A DNA stretch of 64,000 nt from DATDAH01 sp963725155 (GCA_963725155.1 CAVRXU010000003.1:1-64000); one strand, 5' to 3'; positions 53,003 to 62,006 are shown, numbered from the stretch's first letter. Made by a program: numbers and translations. The notes: generated from the sequence alone by a model not told the origin.

Positions 53003-55700
53003 CGAGAAGTACGTTGCCCGCGTGCGCGTGCTGCCCGACCGCCTCCGGGACGCCGCGGCCGAGGCCGCGGTGCCGCCGCGGGCCGCCAACGCGCTGGAGC
53101 GTCTCGTGGCCGTCCACCCGGACCTCGACGACCGGCTCGGCCCGGACGCCGCGGTGCGGGCACTGGTCGCGGTGACCAGCGCCAGTCGCTCCCTCACCCG
53201 GGTCCTCGAGTCCGACGAGGCTGCCATCGCCGTCCTCGCCGACCTCGACCGACGCGAGCCCGAAGGCGCTGACGACGGGGCCGCCCTGTTGGCGTGGAAG
53301 CACCGGGAGCTGCTGCGCATCGCCGCCCGCGACCTGACCGGGCAGGACCCGGTCGAGGCCACCGCCGCGGCCCTGGCCCACCTGGGCGGCGACGTGCTCA
53401 CGGGAGCCCTCCGCTTGGCGGAGGCCGAGCACCTGGCCGTGATCGGCATGGGCAAGCTCGGCGGCGACGAGCTCAACTACGCCAGCGACATCGACGTCCT
53501 CTTCGTCGGCGACGGGGAGCCCGAGGCCCTCGCCCGGCAGGCCCGCCGGGTCCTCGATCTGGCCCGCCCTTGCTTCCGGGTCGACGCCGGGCTCCGCCCG
53601 GAGGGCCGCGACGGGCCGCTGGTGCGTTCGGTGCCCGCCTATCGCGCCCATTGGCGCCGATGGGCCCAGGCCTGGGAGCGCCAGGCGCTGCTGAAGGCCC
53701 GACCCGTCGCCGGGAACCCCGATCTCGGACGGGACTGGGCCGATGCCGCCGCGGACGCGCTGTGGGGTCGCCCCGTCGACGCCGACGACATCCGGGCCGT
53801 GCGGGAGATGAAGCACCGATCCGAGGCCGAGGTGTCCCGCCGGGGCCTCAGCCACTACGAGATCAAGCGGGGCCCCGGCGGGATCCGCGACATCGAGTTC
53901 GCCCTCCAGCTCCTGCAACTGGTCCACGGCGGCCTCGATCCGGCCCTGCGCTCCCCGACCACCCTGGTCGTGCTGGCCGAGATGCGGACGGCGGGCTACG
54001 TCGATCCCGAGGCGGCCGACCAGCTGGCCGCCGCCTACCGCTTCCTGCGCCGCGTCGAGCACGCCCTGCAGCTGGAGGACGAGCACCAGGTCCACGTCGT
54101 GCCCGCCTCCGAACCCGCCCGCTCCCGCCTGGCCCGGGTCCTCGGCTACCGCAGCGGCGTGGCCGCCGACGCCCTCGAGCGCTTCGACGCCGACCTCGCC
54201 GCCCACCGGGCCGCGGCCCGGGCCATCCACGAGCGGCTCTGGTTCCGGCCCCTGCTGGAGGCGTTCGCCGGCAACCGGGGTGGTCTGGCCGCCGACGCCA
54301 CCGCCGAGCGACTCGCGGCCTTCGGCTTCGCCGACGTCGAACGCACCCGCCGGGCCGTGACGGACCTGACCCGGGGCCTGACCCGTTCGTCCCGACTGAT
54401 GCAGCAGCTCCTACCGCTGATCCTCGACTGGCTGTCGCAGACCCCTGACCCCGACCTCGGGCTGCTCACGCTGCGCCATCTCACCGACCGCCCGGACCAG
54501 GCCACCCACCTGGCCGCCACCTTCCGGGAGTCCCCCGAGGTGGCCCGCGCGCTGTGCCGGGTGATCGGCACGAGCCGCGGCATCGGGGCGATCCTGACCC
54601 GCCATCCGGACCTGGTGGCGCGCCTCGGCGCGCCCGACGACCTCCGCACCCGCAGCCGCGCCGATCTGGTGCAGAGCGCCGAGGCCGCCATCAGTTGGCG
54701 CCCCGACGAGGACGATCAGCAAGAGGCCCTTCGGCGCTGGCAGCAACGGCACCTGTTCGGGGTCGCCGCCCGGGACCTGCTCGGCTACGCCGACACGGCC
54801 CGCGTGGGTCGGGACCTGGCCACCTTGGCCGAAGCCACGCTGGAGGTGGCCCTGGCCACCCTCGATCCCGAGCTCCCCTTCGCCGTGGTCGCCGTCGGTC
54901 GCTTCGGGGGCCAGGAGCTGTCCTACGCCTCCGACCTCGACGTCCACTTCGTGTTCGACGGGGCCGGGGCCGAAGACTTGGCCGAAGCGGAGCGGCTGGC
55001 CACGGGCCTGCGCCGCCTCGTGGGCGGTACCCCTGCCCGCCGGCTCTACACCCTCGACACCGACCTGCGCCCCGAGGGCCGCCAGGGCCCGCCGGCTCGC
55101 AGCATCGTCGGCTACCACGCCTACTTCGAGCGCTGGGCCCTCACCTGGGAGCGCCAGGCCATGACCCGGGCCCGCCCCGTCGCCGGCGACCTCGCCCTGG
55201 GGCGCGGCCTGGTCGACCAGCTGGCCCCCGCCGTCTGGCGGGTGCCCGACGAAGCCGCCACACGGGACATCCGCCGCATGAAGGCCCGCATCGAGGCCGA
55301 GCGCCTCCCTGCGGGCGAGGATCCCGACTTCCACCTCAAGCTGGGTCGGGGGTCCCTCAGCGACATCGAGTTCACGGTGCAGCTGCTGGCCCTCGGTCAC
55401 GACGTCCGCTCCCCCGCCACGCTCACCGCGCTCGACCGCTTGGAGGGGATCGGCGCCATCGCCCGAACCGATGCCGACACCCTGCGCACGGCCTACGAGT
55501 TCTGTGAGCGGACCCGCAACCGTGAGTACCTGGTGAGTGGCCGGGCGGCCGATGCCCTGCCCCAGGACCCCCTCGCCCTCACCCGGCTGGCGCGCGCGCT
55601 CGACACCACCGCCGCCGGGCTGCGCAACGACTACCGCCGGGTCACCCGGAAGGCCCGAGGCGTGGTCGAGCGCCTCTTTTACGGAATGGACGCTCAGTAG
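52989..55700 (+). CDS. glnE: glutamine synthetase adenylyltransferase/deadenylylase
   Basis: 903 residues, two nucleotidyltransferase halves: GMGKLGGDELNYASDIDVLF (N-terminal, deadenylylase) and AVGRFGGQELSYASDLDVHF (C-terminal, adenylylase). Each is followed by its own R domain and PII-UR-type linker (IKRGPGGIRDIEFALQLLQL, LKLGRGSLSDIEFTVQLLAL). It reversibly adenylylates glutamine synthetase in response to nitrogen state. ATG 52989 with GGAGG six bases upstream is chosen; both lie inside the palindrome. GTG 53022 would give 892 residues and is an alternative with a weaker ribosome site. Confidence 0.93.
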   Translation: MPRQNEKYVARVRVLPDRLRDAAAEAAVPPRAANALERLVAVHPDLDDRLGPDAAVRALVAVTSASRSLTRVLESDEAAIAVLADLDRREPEGADDGAALLAWKHRELLRIAARDLTGQDPVEATAAALAHLGGDVLTGALRLAEAEHLAVIGMGKLGGDELNYASDIDVLFVGDGEPEALARQARRVLDLARPCFRVDAGLRPEGRDGPLVRSVPAYRAHWRRWAQAWERQALLKARPVAGNPDLGRDWADAAADALWGRPVDADDIRAVREMKHRSEAEVSRRGLSHYEIKRGPGGIRDIEFALQLLQLVHGGLDPALRSPTTLVVLAEMRTAGYVDPEAADQLAAAYRFLRRVEHALQLEDEHQVHVVPASEPARSRLARVLGYRSGVAADALERFDADLAAHRAAARAIHERLWFRPLLEAFAGNRGGLAADATAERLAAFGFADVERTRRAVTDLTRGLTRSSRLMQQLLPLILDWLSQTPDPDLGLLTLRHLTDRPDQATHLAATFRESPEVARALCRVIGTSRGIGAILTRHPDLVARLGAPDDLRTRSRADLVQSAEAAISWRPDEDDQQEALRRWQQRHLFGVAARDLLGYADTARVGRDLATLAEATLEVALATLDPELPFAVVAVGRFGGQELSYASDLDVHFVFDGAGAEDLAEAERLATGLRRLVGGTPARRLYTLDTDLRPEGRQGPPARSIVGYHAYFERWALTWERQAMTRARPVAGDLALGRGLVDQLAPAVWRVPDEAATRDIRRMKARIEAERLPAGEDPDFHLKLGRGSLSDIEFTVQLLALGHDVRSPATLTALDRLEGIGAIARTDADTLRTAYEFCERTRNREYLVSGRAADALPQDPLALTRLARALDTTAAGLRNDYRRVTRKARGVVERLFYGMDAQ

Positions 55701-55709
55701 GCTCCCGCG

Positions 55710-56252
55710 GTGTCCCGTCTCGTCGGCCTCTGCTTCGCCGCGCTCCTGCTCCTGGGGGCCTGTGGCGGTGACGGCGGCCCCTCCAGCGTCGATTCCGGCA
55801 CCCCCGAACCGGCGCCGGAGGGCATCGACGGGGTCCTGGCCTACGGCGTCACCGACAACAGCCATGTCGAGGGGGCCATCGACTACGACGTGAGCCCGCC
55901 GGTCGGGGGACCCCACAACCCGGTCTGGGCCAACTGCGGCTTCTACGACGGCGAGGTCCCGAACGAGAACGTCGTGCACTCCCTGGAGCACGGCGCGGTG
56001 TGGATCACCTACACCGGCGACACCACCCCGGCCACCCTCGAGGCGCTGCAGGCGCTGGCCGCGGGCAACGGTTACGTCCTGGTCAGCCGTTTCGACGACC
56101 AGGACAGCCCCCTGGTGCTGACCGCGTGGAACCGGCAGCTGGCCGTGGACTCGGTCGAGGATCCTCGGGTCGAGGAGTTCGTCGCCACCTACGCGGGGGG
56201 AGCCGACACCGCCCCGGAGCCGGGCGGCCTCTGCTCCGGAGGGGCCGGCTGA
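55710..56252 (+). CDS. DUF3105 lipoprotein
   Basis: 180 residues. Lipobox LLLGACGG, then the DUF3105 core: HVEGAIDYDVSPPVGGPHNP then VWANCGFYDGEVPNENVVHS with LEHGAVWITY. The conserved His, Cys and Glu in this block suggest a metal site, but no activity is established for the family. It starts 9 bp after glnE and is probably co-transcribed. Confidence 0.85.
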   Translation: MSRLVGLCFAALLLLGACGGDGGPSSVDSGTPEPAPEGIDGVLAYGVTDNSHVEGAIDYDVSPPVGGPHNPVWANCGFYDGEVPNENVVHSLEHGAVWITYTGDTTPATLEALQALAAGNGYVLVSRFDDQDSPLVLTAWNRQLAVDSVEDPRVEEFVATYAGGADTAPEPGGLCSGGAG

Positions 56253-56513
56253 CCGGCGAGCAGCGTGGCCGCCGCCGCCGAGCCGCTCGGCTCGGCGTAG
56301 AAGAAGCCCTGGGCCCAGGTGATGCCCATCGACCGCACGACCTGGTGCTGCTCGTAGGTCTCCACGCCTTCGGCGATCACCCGGAGGTCCAGCGCGGCGC
56401 AGAGCTCCACCACCGCGGCCATGAAGTCAGAACCCGCGGTCGGCACCGAGGCCAGGAACGCCGGATCCAGCTTGACCACATCCACCGGGAGGCGGTGCAG
56501 GTGGGCGTCCGAA
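56189..56513 (-). pseudogene. EAL-domain (c-di-GMP phosphodiesterase) C-terminal fragment
   Basis: The minus-strand frame contains the last third of an EAL domain: HRLPVDVVKLDPAFLASVPT, VVELCAALDLRVIAEGVETY and GITWAQGFFYAEPSGSAAAA, the last matching the AQG and pocket regions. The EAL motif itself, the upstream metal ligands and the whole N-terminus are missing. The remnant starts abruptly at a strong hairpin (56511-56537). Its 3' end overlaps the DUF3105 gene by 64 bp. Inactive. Confidence 0.68.
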
Positions 56514-56570
56514 CCGGGGGGTGTTACCCCCCGGTTCTCACCCTGACGGGGGAATCCCGCCCGATCAGGG
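56511..56570. terminator. two hairpins between lipoprotein gene and EAL fragment
   Basis: GAACCGGGGGG/CCCCCCGGTTC with loop TGTTA (56511-56537) is an 11-bp perfect stem. CCCTGACGGG pairs with CCCGATCAGGG except for one bulge (56541-56570). The second overlaps the last codons of the reverse-strand lipoprotein gene and probably terminates it. Confidence 0.6.
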
Positions 56571-57425
56571 CGCCGGTACCAGCTCCATGTCGACCAACAC
56601 GCCGTCGCCGGTTTCGCCCGCGACCGTCGCTTCCCGGACCTGGCCCACGCCGGGGGCGAAGTACTTCTCCTCGATGATGTCGGGCTCGAGCGGGTTCCAG
56701 TCCCGGGTGACGATGACGTCGGTGAAGTCGCCACCGGGGACCGACACCGTCTCGCCCGTGCGCAGCACCTCACCCATGTCCTCGGCCTCGCCCGGGTAGT
56801 ACTCCTGGCGGTAGGCATCGCCGACCTGAGGGTCGGCCTCCATCACGATGCCGGCGTAGGCGCCGTCGACTCCGACCTCGAAGGAGCCCTCGTGGTCGAC
56901 CAGGTCGCCGTTCTCGTAGTTGTCCACCTCCTCACCCAGGTACCAGACGTTGCCGTCGACGTCCTGGGCGTAGAAGTCGTGGGTGTCCTCGACCAGGACC
57001 CCGGCGATGGTGACCGTGTCCCGGACGACGGTGGCCGTGATGCCGGCGATCTCCCGGGTCTCGTCGAGGACGACGATCTCGATGTCCTCGGTCTGACCCT
57101 CCCCGTTGGTCTCCTCGTAGGTCCAGCGGCTGCCCGCCACGAACGGCAGGTAGGGGTTGTCGACGACGGCGACGAAGTCGGCCGGATCCAGTTCGGGGGC
57201 GTAGTGGCCCCCGTCGCCCGGGTCGATGACCGGCTCGCCCGAGGCCGGGGCGGTGGTCTCGGGCGCGACCGTCGTCTCGGTCGCCGCCACGGTGGTGTCG
57301 GCGGAACCGGCGGTCTGGCTGCCGTCGTCACCACACGCGGTGACCACGAGGCCCAGCGCGGCGACGACGACCACCACCCGGGGGGTCCGATGTCTGAGTA
57401 GGGGGCAAATGGTCAGCTGGTTCAT
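56565..57425 (-). CDS. lipoprotein of unknown function
   Basis: 286 residues. Lipobox LGLVVTACGDD (Cys near residue 32), a Thr/Ala/Glu linker, then a domain with DPADFVAVVDNPYLPFVAGS, YEETNGEGQTEDIEIVVLDE, HDFYAQDVDGNVWYLGEEVD and DAYRQEYYPGEAEDMGEVL. The WYLGE pattern occurs in secreted beta-sandwich proteins of unknown role. AAGGAAC before ATG 57425 supports that start over an upstream in-frame start at 57455. Confidence 0.75.
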   Translation of the reverse strand: MNQLTICPLLRHRTPRVVVVVAALGLVVTACGDDGSQTAGSADTTVAATETTVAPETTAPASGEPVIDPGDGGHYAPELDPADFVAVVDNPYLPFVAGSRWTYEETNGEGQTEDIEIVVLDETREIAGITATVVRDTVTIAGVLVEDTHDFYAQDVDGNVWYLGEEVDNYENGDLVDHEGSFEVGVDGAYAGIVMEADPQVGDAYRQEYYPGEAEDMGEVLRTGETVSVPGGDFTDVIVTRDWNPLEPDIIEEKYFAPGVGQVREATVAGETGDGVLVDMELVPAP

Positions 57426-57585
57426 GGTCCGTTCCTTTGGTTCGTCCCGGGCCACGGTGGGTGACCGTCCCTGAATGCCCCCTGACTCGGGCCGCGGCGC
57501 GCCCCCTTTTCAGGCCCCGTTCAGGCGATCGTCGGATGTCCGAATCCGGCCAGGTAAGGCAGGCTGGAGGGGAGAGAATGAGGCC

Positions 57586-58971
57586 ATGACGACGCTCGAG
57601 TACTCCGGGGTCCGCACCACGGGGATCTACTGCCGCCCGGGCTGCGGCGGACGGCCGCTGGCCAAGAACGTGACCCCGTACCGGTCCGCCGCCGCGGCCG
57701 AGGCGGCCGGGCTGCGGGCCTGCTTCCAGTGCCGTCCCTACCGGGTCTCCGACCTCGAGTCCTGGGTCGACGGCCCCGAGCTGGTCTGCCGGGCCGTGCG
57801 CCTGATCGTCGACGGCTATCTCGACCAGCGCACGGAGACGGCGCTGGCCGCCCACCTCGGCATCAGCGCCCGGCACCTGCGTCGCCTCTTCGCCGAGCAG
57901 GTCGGCGCCACCCCGGACCAGGTGGCTCGGTCTCGACGGGCCCACTTCGCCCGACGCCTGCTCGACGACACCGATCTCACCCTCACCGACATCGCCTTCG
58001 CCGCCGGGTTCGGCAGCGTGCGCCAGTTCAACCGGACGATGCAGGACACGTTCCGCGCCTCCCCCCGCGAGCTGCGCGAGCGCCGGCGGAAGGCCGACCG
58101 ACTGACCGCTGACGGCGGACTGACCCTGCGCCTGCCCTTTGCCCCACCGCTGGACTGGGCCGGCCTCCTCGAGTGGTTCGGCGGGCGGGCCATCGACGGG
58201 GCGGAGGTCGTGGACGAAACCACCTACCGGCGCACGATCGTGGTCGACGGTGCGCCGGGCGTGATCGAGGTGTCCCCCGGCGGGGACGACCACCTCCTCC
58301 TGCGGGCCCACCTGCCCTACTGGGACGGGCTCATCCACGTCGTCCAGCAGGTCCGGCGCATGTTCGGGCTCGACCACGAGCCGGCCGACGACGATCGCTT
58401 CGCCGAGGACCCGGCCCTGGCCCGCCTGGTGGCCGAGCGTCCGGGTCTGCGGGTCCCGGGCAGCTGGGACGGCTTCGAGGTGGGGGTGCGAGCCATCCTC
58501 GGCCAGCAGGTCACTGTCACCGGGGCCCGGACCCTGGCCGGTCGACTGGTCCAGCGCCTCGGCACCCCGGTGCCCGGCCTCGACGAGCTCGGCTTGACCC
58601 ACACGTTCCCGCAGGCCGAGGTGGTGGCCGACGATGACCTGGACGGGGTCGGCCTGACCGCGGCGCGGGTGCAGGCGCTGCGCTCCTTCGCGGCCGCCGT
58701 CCGCGACGGCGACGTCCGCCTCGACGGCAGCGTGTCCCTGGAGGAGTTCGTGACCTCGGTGACCAAGCTGCCCGGGCTGGGGGACTGGACGGCCCAGTAC
58801 CTGGCCCTCCGCCTGGGCGAGCCCGACGCCTTCCCCGCCGGCGACCTCGGCCTGCGCAAGGCCCTGGCCGACCGCAGCATCCCCTCCGCCCGCGAGGTCG
58901 AGGCCCGAGCCGAGGCCTGGCGCCCCTGGCGGGCCCAAGCCGCCATCCACCTCTGGGCCCTCCGCCCCTGA
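57586..58971 (+). CDS. alkA: Ada-type regulatory/AlkA-type DNA glycosylase fusion
   Basis: 461 residues with three parts. An N-terminal Ada zinc domain: C16, C20, C46, C49 in GIYCRPGCGG and ACFQCRP; by analogy Cys16 would accept methyl groups from phosphotriesters. An AraC-type HTH follows (about residues 75-165, LGISARHLRRLFAEQ and DIAFAAGFGSVRQFNRT). Last is AlkA (residues about 180-461) with the HhH motif LPGLGDWTAQYLAL, the catalytic Asp in FPAGDLGLRKAL and the ending WRPWRAQAAIHLW. It combines methylation sensing with 3-methyladenine excision. ATG 57586 has GGAGGGGAGA upstream. Confidence 0.92.
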   Translation: MTTLEYSGVRTTGIYCRPGCGGRPLAKNVTPYRSAAAAEAAGLRACFQCRPYRVSDLESWVDGPELVCRAVRLIVDGYLDQRTETALAAHLGISARHLRRLFAEQVGATPDQVARSRRAHFARRLLDDTDLTLTDIAFAAGFGSVRQFNRTMQDTFRASPRELRERRRKADRLTADGGLTLRLPFAPPLDWAGLLEWFGGRAIDGAEVVDETTYRRTIVVDGAPGVIEVSPGGDDHLLLRAHLPYWDGLIHVVQQVRRMFGLDHEPADDDRFAEDPALARLVAERPGLRVPGSWDGFEVGVRAILGQQVTVTGARTLAGRLVQRLGTPVPGLDELGLTHTFPQAEVVADDDLDGVGLTAARVQALRSFAAAVRDGDVRLDGSVSLEEFVTSVTKLPGLGDWTAQYLALRLGEPDAFPAGDLGLRKALADRSIPSAREVEARAEAWRPWRAQAAIHLWALRP

Positions 58972-58976
58972 CCTCA

Positions 58977-59029
58977 CGGACGTGCGCTGATCACACCACG
59001 GATTCGGTGGTGTGACCGACGCAAGTTGG
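58977..59029. terminator. 53-bp imperfect palindrome, second copy of 54-bp family
   Basis: TCACACCAC pairs with GTGGTGTGA around loop GGATTCG; the outer stem is degenerate (about 16 of 23 pairs). The loop (CACCACGGATTCGGTGG) and right arm (CGACGCAAGTT) match the 24064 element. Between the convergent AlkA and SnoaL-like genes, so a bidirectional terminator is likely. Confidence 0.6.
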
Positions 59030-59030
59030 G

Positions 59031-59435
59031 TCAGAGGCCGTGGACCTCAGCGGTCAGGGCGGTGTCCTCGGTGCCGCGGTACCGGGCGACCTTGCCGTCG
59101 CGGAACTGCCACCAGTGGTGCAATTCCATCTCCCCGGTGTTGCCGGTCAGCTTGCTCTTCATGGCGAACCGGATCGTGACGAACACGTCGTCGTCGTTGG
59201 CCGCGATGGACAGCGGCGTGAACTCCGTGACCTCGGTCGTCTCGGCCAGGGCCTCGAAGAACGCCGGGACTTCGCCTTTGCCCTTGTGGATGCCGTGCCA
59301 GGGCGCCGCCTTGGCACTGAACGACTCCGACGCCCAGTCGACGTCGTCGGTGAGCTGGTCGAGGATCGTGGCCACGTCGCCACGCCCGAAGGCCTCGTAG
59401 ATGGTCTGCACGGTGTCGATCTTGGGATCGCTCAT
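59031..59435 (-). CDS. SnoaL-like (NTF2 fold) protein
   Basis: 134 residues. IDTVQTIYEAFGRGDVATIL, LTDDVDWASESF, HGIHKGKGEVPAFFEALAET and HHWWQFRDGKVARYRGTEDT give a SnoaL_2-type NTF2 fold. Such proteins are small hydrolases, cyclases or ligand-binding proteins; no specific role is evident. Convergent with the AlkA fusion gene. Confidence 0.82.
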   Translation of the reverse strand: MSDPKIDTVQTIYEAFGRGDVATILDQLTDDVDWASESFSAKAAPWHGIHKGKGEVPAFFEALAETTEVTEFTPLSIAANDDDVFVTIRFAMKSKLTGNTGEMELHHWWQFRDGKVARYRGTEDTALTAEVHGL

Positions 59436-59507
59436 GGGGTACTCCGCTGGGTAGCTGTCGGGCCCGGTTCGCAGCCCCGCGGCCGCGCGGATCACCATGG
59501 ACCGGAC

Positions 59508-59873
59508 ATGGACGAGACCCGGGTTGACCGATGGGTGTGGGCCGTCCGGGTCTTCAAGACCCGCTCGGCCGCGACCTCGGCCTGCCGGGGTGGGCACGTG
59601 CGGGTCAACGGGCGCCCGGCCAAGCCGGCCACGACGGTGCGGGTCGGTGACCGGGTCGAGGCCAAGGTGGGCCAACGCCTCCGCATCGTGGAGGTGGTCC
59701 GGGTCATCGACGCCCGGGTCGGGGCGGCGATCGCCGCCGAGTGCCTGGTCGACCACTCCCCGCCCGAACCCGCACGGGCTTCGGTGCCGCCCGTGCCGAC
59801 CCGGGAGCCCGGCGCCGGCCGCCCCACCAAGAAGGACCGGCGCCGCCTCGACCGCAGCCGGGGCCGCCGGTGA
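59508..59873 (+). CDS. S4-domain RNA-binding protein (Hsp15-like)
   Basis: 121 residues. An N-terminal S4 fold (RVDRWVWAVRVFKTRSAATS then ACRGGHVRVNGRPAKPATTV, RVGDRV) and a basic tail (RPTKKDRRRLDRSRGRR) match Hsp15, which returns stalled 50S subunits after heat shock. ATG 59508 has no strong ribosome site and may be leaderless. Coupled to the next gene (GTGA). Confidence 0.85.
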   Translation: MDETRVDRWVWAVRVFKTRSAATSACRGGHVRVNGRPAKPATTVRVGDRVEAKVGQRLRIVEVVRVIDARVGAAIAAECLVDHSPPEPARASVPPVPTREPGAGRPTKKDRRRLDRSRGRR

Positions 59874-60976
59874 CCCCCGACGAACTGACGGACCGAGCCC
59901 TGGGGCGAGCGACGCTGGCTCGCCAGCTCCTGCTCGAACGGTCGGCGATGGACCCGATGGCCGCCATCGAGCACCTCGTCGGGCTGCAGGCCCAGGTCCC
60001 CCTGGACCCCTACACCGCGCTGTGGTCCCGGCTCGACGGGTTCCGGCCGGAGGCCGTCGGGCGCCTGCTGGAGGAGCGGGCCCTCGTCCGCATCGTCGTC
60101 ATGCGGGGAACGATCCACCTCGTCTCCGCCGAGGACGCCCTCGTGCTGCGGCCCTTGATGCAGCCGGTGCTCGACGCCGAGTTGGCCCGCCACGGCGAGT
60201 TCAAGGACGTGCTGAACGCACTCGACCTGCCGTCGTTGATGGCCCGACTCCGCCCACTCGTCGTCGAGGCCGGTCCCCTCGACCCCGCGGGGCTGCGGGC
60301 ACTGATCGCGGCCGAGCTGCCCGATCTCGACACCCGGGCAATGGCCTACGCCTGCCGCAACCTGCTCGACATGGCCCAGGTCCCGCCCCGGGGCGTCTGG
60401 GGCCGGACGGGCCAGGTCCGCACGACGCCGCTCGACGCCTGGGTGGGACGACCGCTGGCCCGCCATCCCTCACTCGATGAGGTGGTGATGCGCTACGTGG
60501 CTGCCTTCGGCCCCGCGTCGGTGGCAGACGCCGCCGCTTGGTGCCGACTGACGGGGATGCGGGAGGTCGTGGATCGCCTGCGCCCGCAGCTCCGGCCGTT
60601 CCGAGACGAACGGGGCCGCGAACTGTGGGACCTCCCGGACGCCCCACGCCCCGATCCCGACACGCCGGCCCCGGTGCGCTTCCTCCCCGAATACGACAAC
60701 GCGCTCCTCTCCCATGCCGACCGCAGCCGGTTCCAGGCGGTCAGCGCGCTCGCCGTCGACCCGCCGGTCAAGGGCACCGTCCTCCACGACGGCCTGGTGC
60801 GCGCCGTCTGGCACCCCGACACGACGACGGGGGGCACGGCCCGGCTCGTCGTCCGCACCTTCGGCTCACTGCCGAAGCGGGCCCAAGCCACGATCGCAGC
60901 CGAGGCCCGGCGCTTCCTGCGCTTCACCCAGCCCGACGCGGTCGACCACGACGTCCGGGTCGAGCCGGTCGCCTGA
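59870..60976 (+). CDS. winged-helix AlkZ-like DNA glycosylase candidate (HTH_42)
   Basis: 368 residues of the HTH_42 / winged-helix DNA-binding family: TDRALGRATLARQLLLERSA, EHLVGLQAQVPLDPYTALWS, GTIHLVSAEDALVLRPLMQP, then TGMREVVDRLRPQLRPFRDE and the C-terminal FLPEYDNALLSHADRSRF. The GLQAQ segment fits the QxQ catalytic motif reported for AlkZ-type interstrand-crosslink glycosylases. GTG start overlaps the S4-protein stop (GTGA). Residue function is inferred from the motif only. Confidence 0.72.
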   Translation: MTPDELTDRALGRATLARQLLLERSAMDPMAAIEHLVGLQAQVPLDPYTALWSRLDGFRPEAVGRLLEERALVRIVVMRGTIHLVSAEDALVLRPLMQPVLDAELARHGEFKDVLNALDLPSLMARLRPLVVEAGPLDPAGLRALIAAELPDLDTRAMAYACRNLLDMAQVPPRGVWGRTGQVRTTPLDAWVGRPLARHPSLDEVVMRYVAAFGPASVADAAAWCRLTGMREVVDRLRPQLRPFRDERGRELWDLPDAPRPDPDTPAPVRFLPEYDNALLSHADRSRFQAVSALAVDPPVKGTVLHDGLVRAVWHPDTTTGGTARLVVRTFGSLPKRAQATIAAEARRFLRFTQPDAVDHDVRVEPVA

Positions 60977-61966
60977 TCAGGCCGGGGGGACGTCGGGCAG
61001 GTCGAAGAGCGGGAAGAGGACCTCGGTGTCGAGGAAGGAGTTGACCTCGGTCACCTGGCCGGTCCGCGTCTCGAGGACCTGCAGGGCCCACGGGTGGTAG
61101 CCGTCTCCGGACGGGTTGGGCCGGTACTGGGCGAAGGCGAGGGTGCCGTTGGCTTCGACGGGGATGCAGTAGGAGCCCCGGCAGGCGTGACCCGGGCCGG
61201 CCATCCAGCCCACGATGTCAGTCGGACCCTGCAGCCAGAGGGCGTAGGGCGGCATGGAGAGGGTGGCGTCCTCGTGCAGGAGGTCGACCATCGCGTCCAT
61301 GTCGTAGCGCTCGAAGGCGTCCAGGAAGCGGGCGGCCGCCTCCCGGTCCTCAGTGCTGACCGGCGGGGTGGGGTCGGTGGCGGACAGGCCCCGCTCGGCC
61401 ATCGTGGCCCGAGCCCGCTGGAGGGCGCTGTTGACCGAGGGCACCGAGGTGTCGAGGAGATCGGCCACCTCGCTGGCGGGCCAGGCCAGGACCTCCCGCA
61501 GGATGAGCACGGCCCGTTGCCGGGCCGGCAGGTGCTGGAGGGCGGCGACGAAGGCGAGGCGCACGCTGTCCCGGGCGGCCACCCGCTCGCCGGGATCGCC
61601 TTCGGCGGGGACCACCCGACCCTCGGGGACGGGCTGGAGCCAGAACGCCTCGGGCTGAGCCGGGCCCAGGGCCGCCTCGCCGAGGGGTGAGGCCGGCCCC
61701 AGCTCCATCGGGCGGGCCCGCCGCTGACGCCCCTCGAGCATGGTCAGGCAGACGTTGGTGGCGATGCGGTACAGCCAGGTGCTCATCTGGGAGCGCCCCT
61801 CGAACCGGTCGTAGCTCCGCCAGGCCCGCACCATGGTCTCCTGGACGGCGTCGTCGGCCTCGAAGCCCGATCCCAACATCCGGTAGCAGTGGGCGGTCAG
61901 CTTGACCCGGTGCCGGTCCAGCTCCGGTCCGAGCTCCTCGGCGGTCAGCGTGGCGGTGTCGGCCAT
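60977..61966 (-). CDS. ECF sigma factor with SnoaL-like C-terminal domain (SigG type)
   Basis: 329 residues. Region 2 (RHRVKLTAHCYRMLGSGFEA, DDAVQETMVRAWRSYDRFEG), region 4 (LQHLPARQRAVLILREVLAW, PASEVADLLDTSVPSVNSAL), then about 120 residues of NTF2-like domain (RFLDAFERYDMDAMVDLLHE, GYHPWALQVLETRTGQVTEV). The sigma-SnoaL layout matches the actinobacterial SigG/SigJ-like group, where the extra domain controls activity in place of a separate anti-sigma factor. ATG 61966; convergent with the HTH_42 gene with no gap. Confidence 0.86.
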   Translation of the reverse strand: MADTATLTAEELGPELDRHRVKLTAHCYRMLGSGFEADDAVQETMVRAWRSYDRFEGRSQMSTWLYRIATNVCLTMLEGRQRRARPMELGPASPLGEAALGPAQPEAFWLQPVPEGRVVPAEGDPGERVAARDSVRLAFVAALQHLPARQRAVLILREVLAWPASEVADLLDTSVPSVNSALQRARATMAERGLSATDPTPPVSTEDREAAARFLDAFERYDMDAMVDLLHEDATLSMPPYALWLQGPTDIVGWMAGPGHACRGSYCIPVEANGTLAFAQYRPNPSGDGYHPWALQVLETRTGQVTEVNSFLDTEVLFPLFDLPDVPPA

Positions 61967-62006
61967 GGTTCCAGGGTAGGGGTCAGACCACCCGGGCCCG
62001 TCCTGG

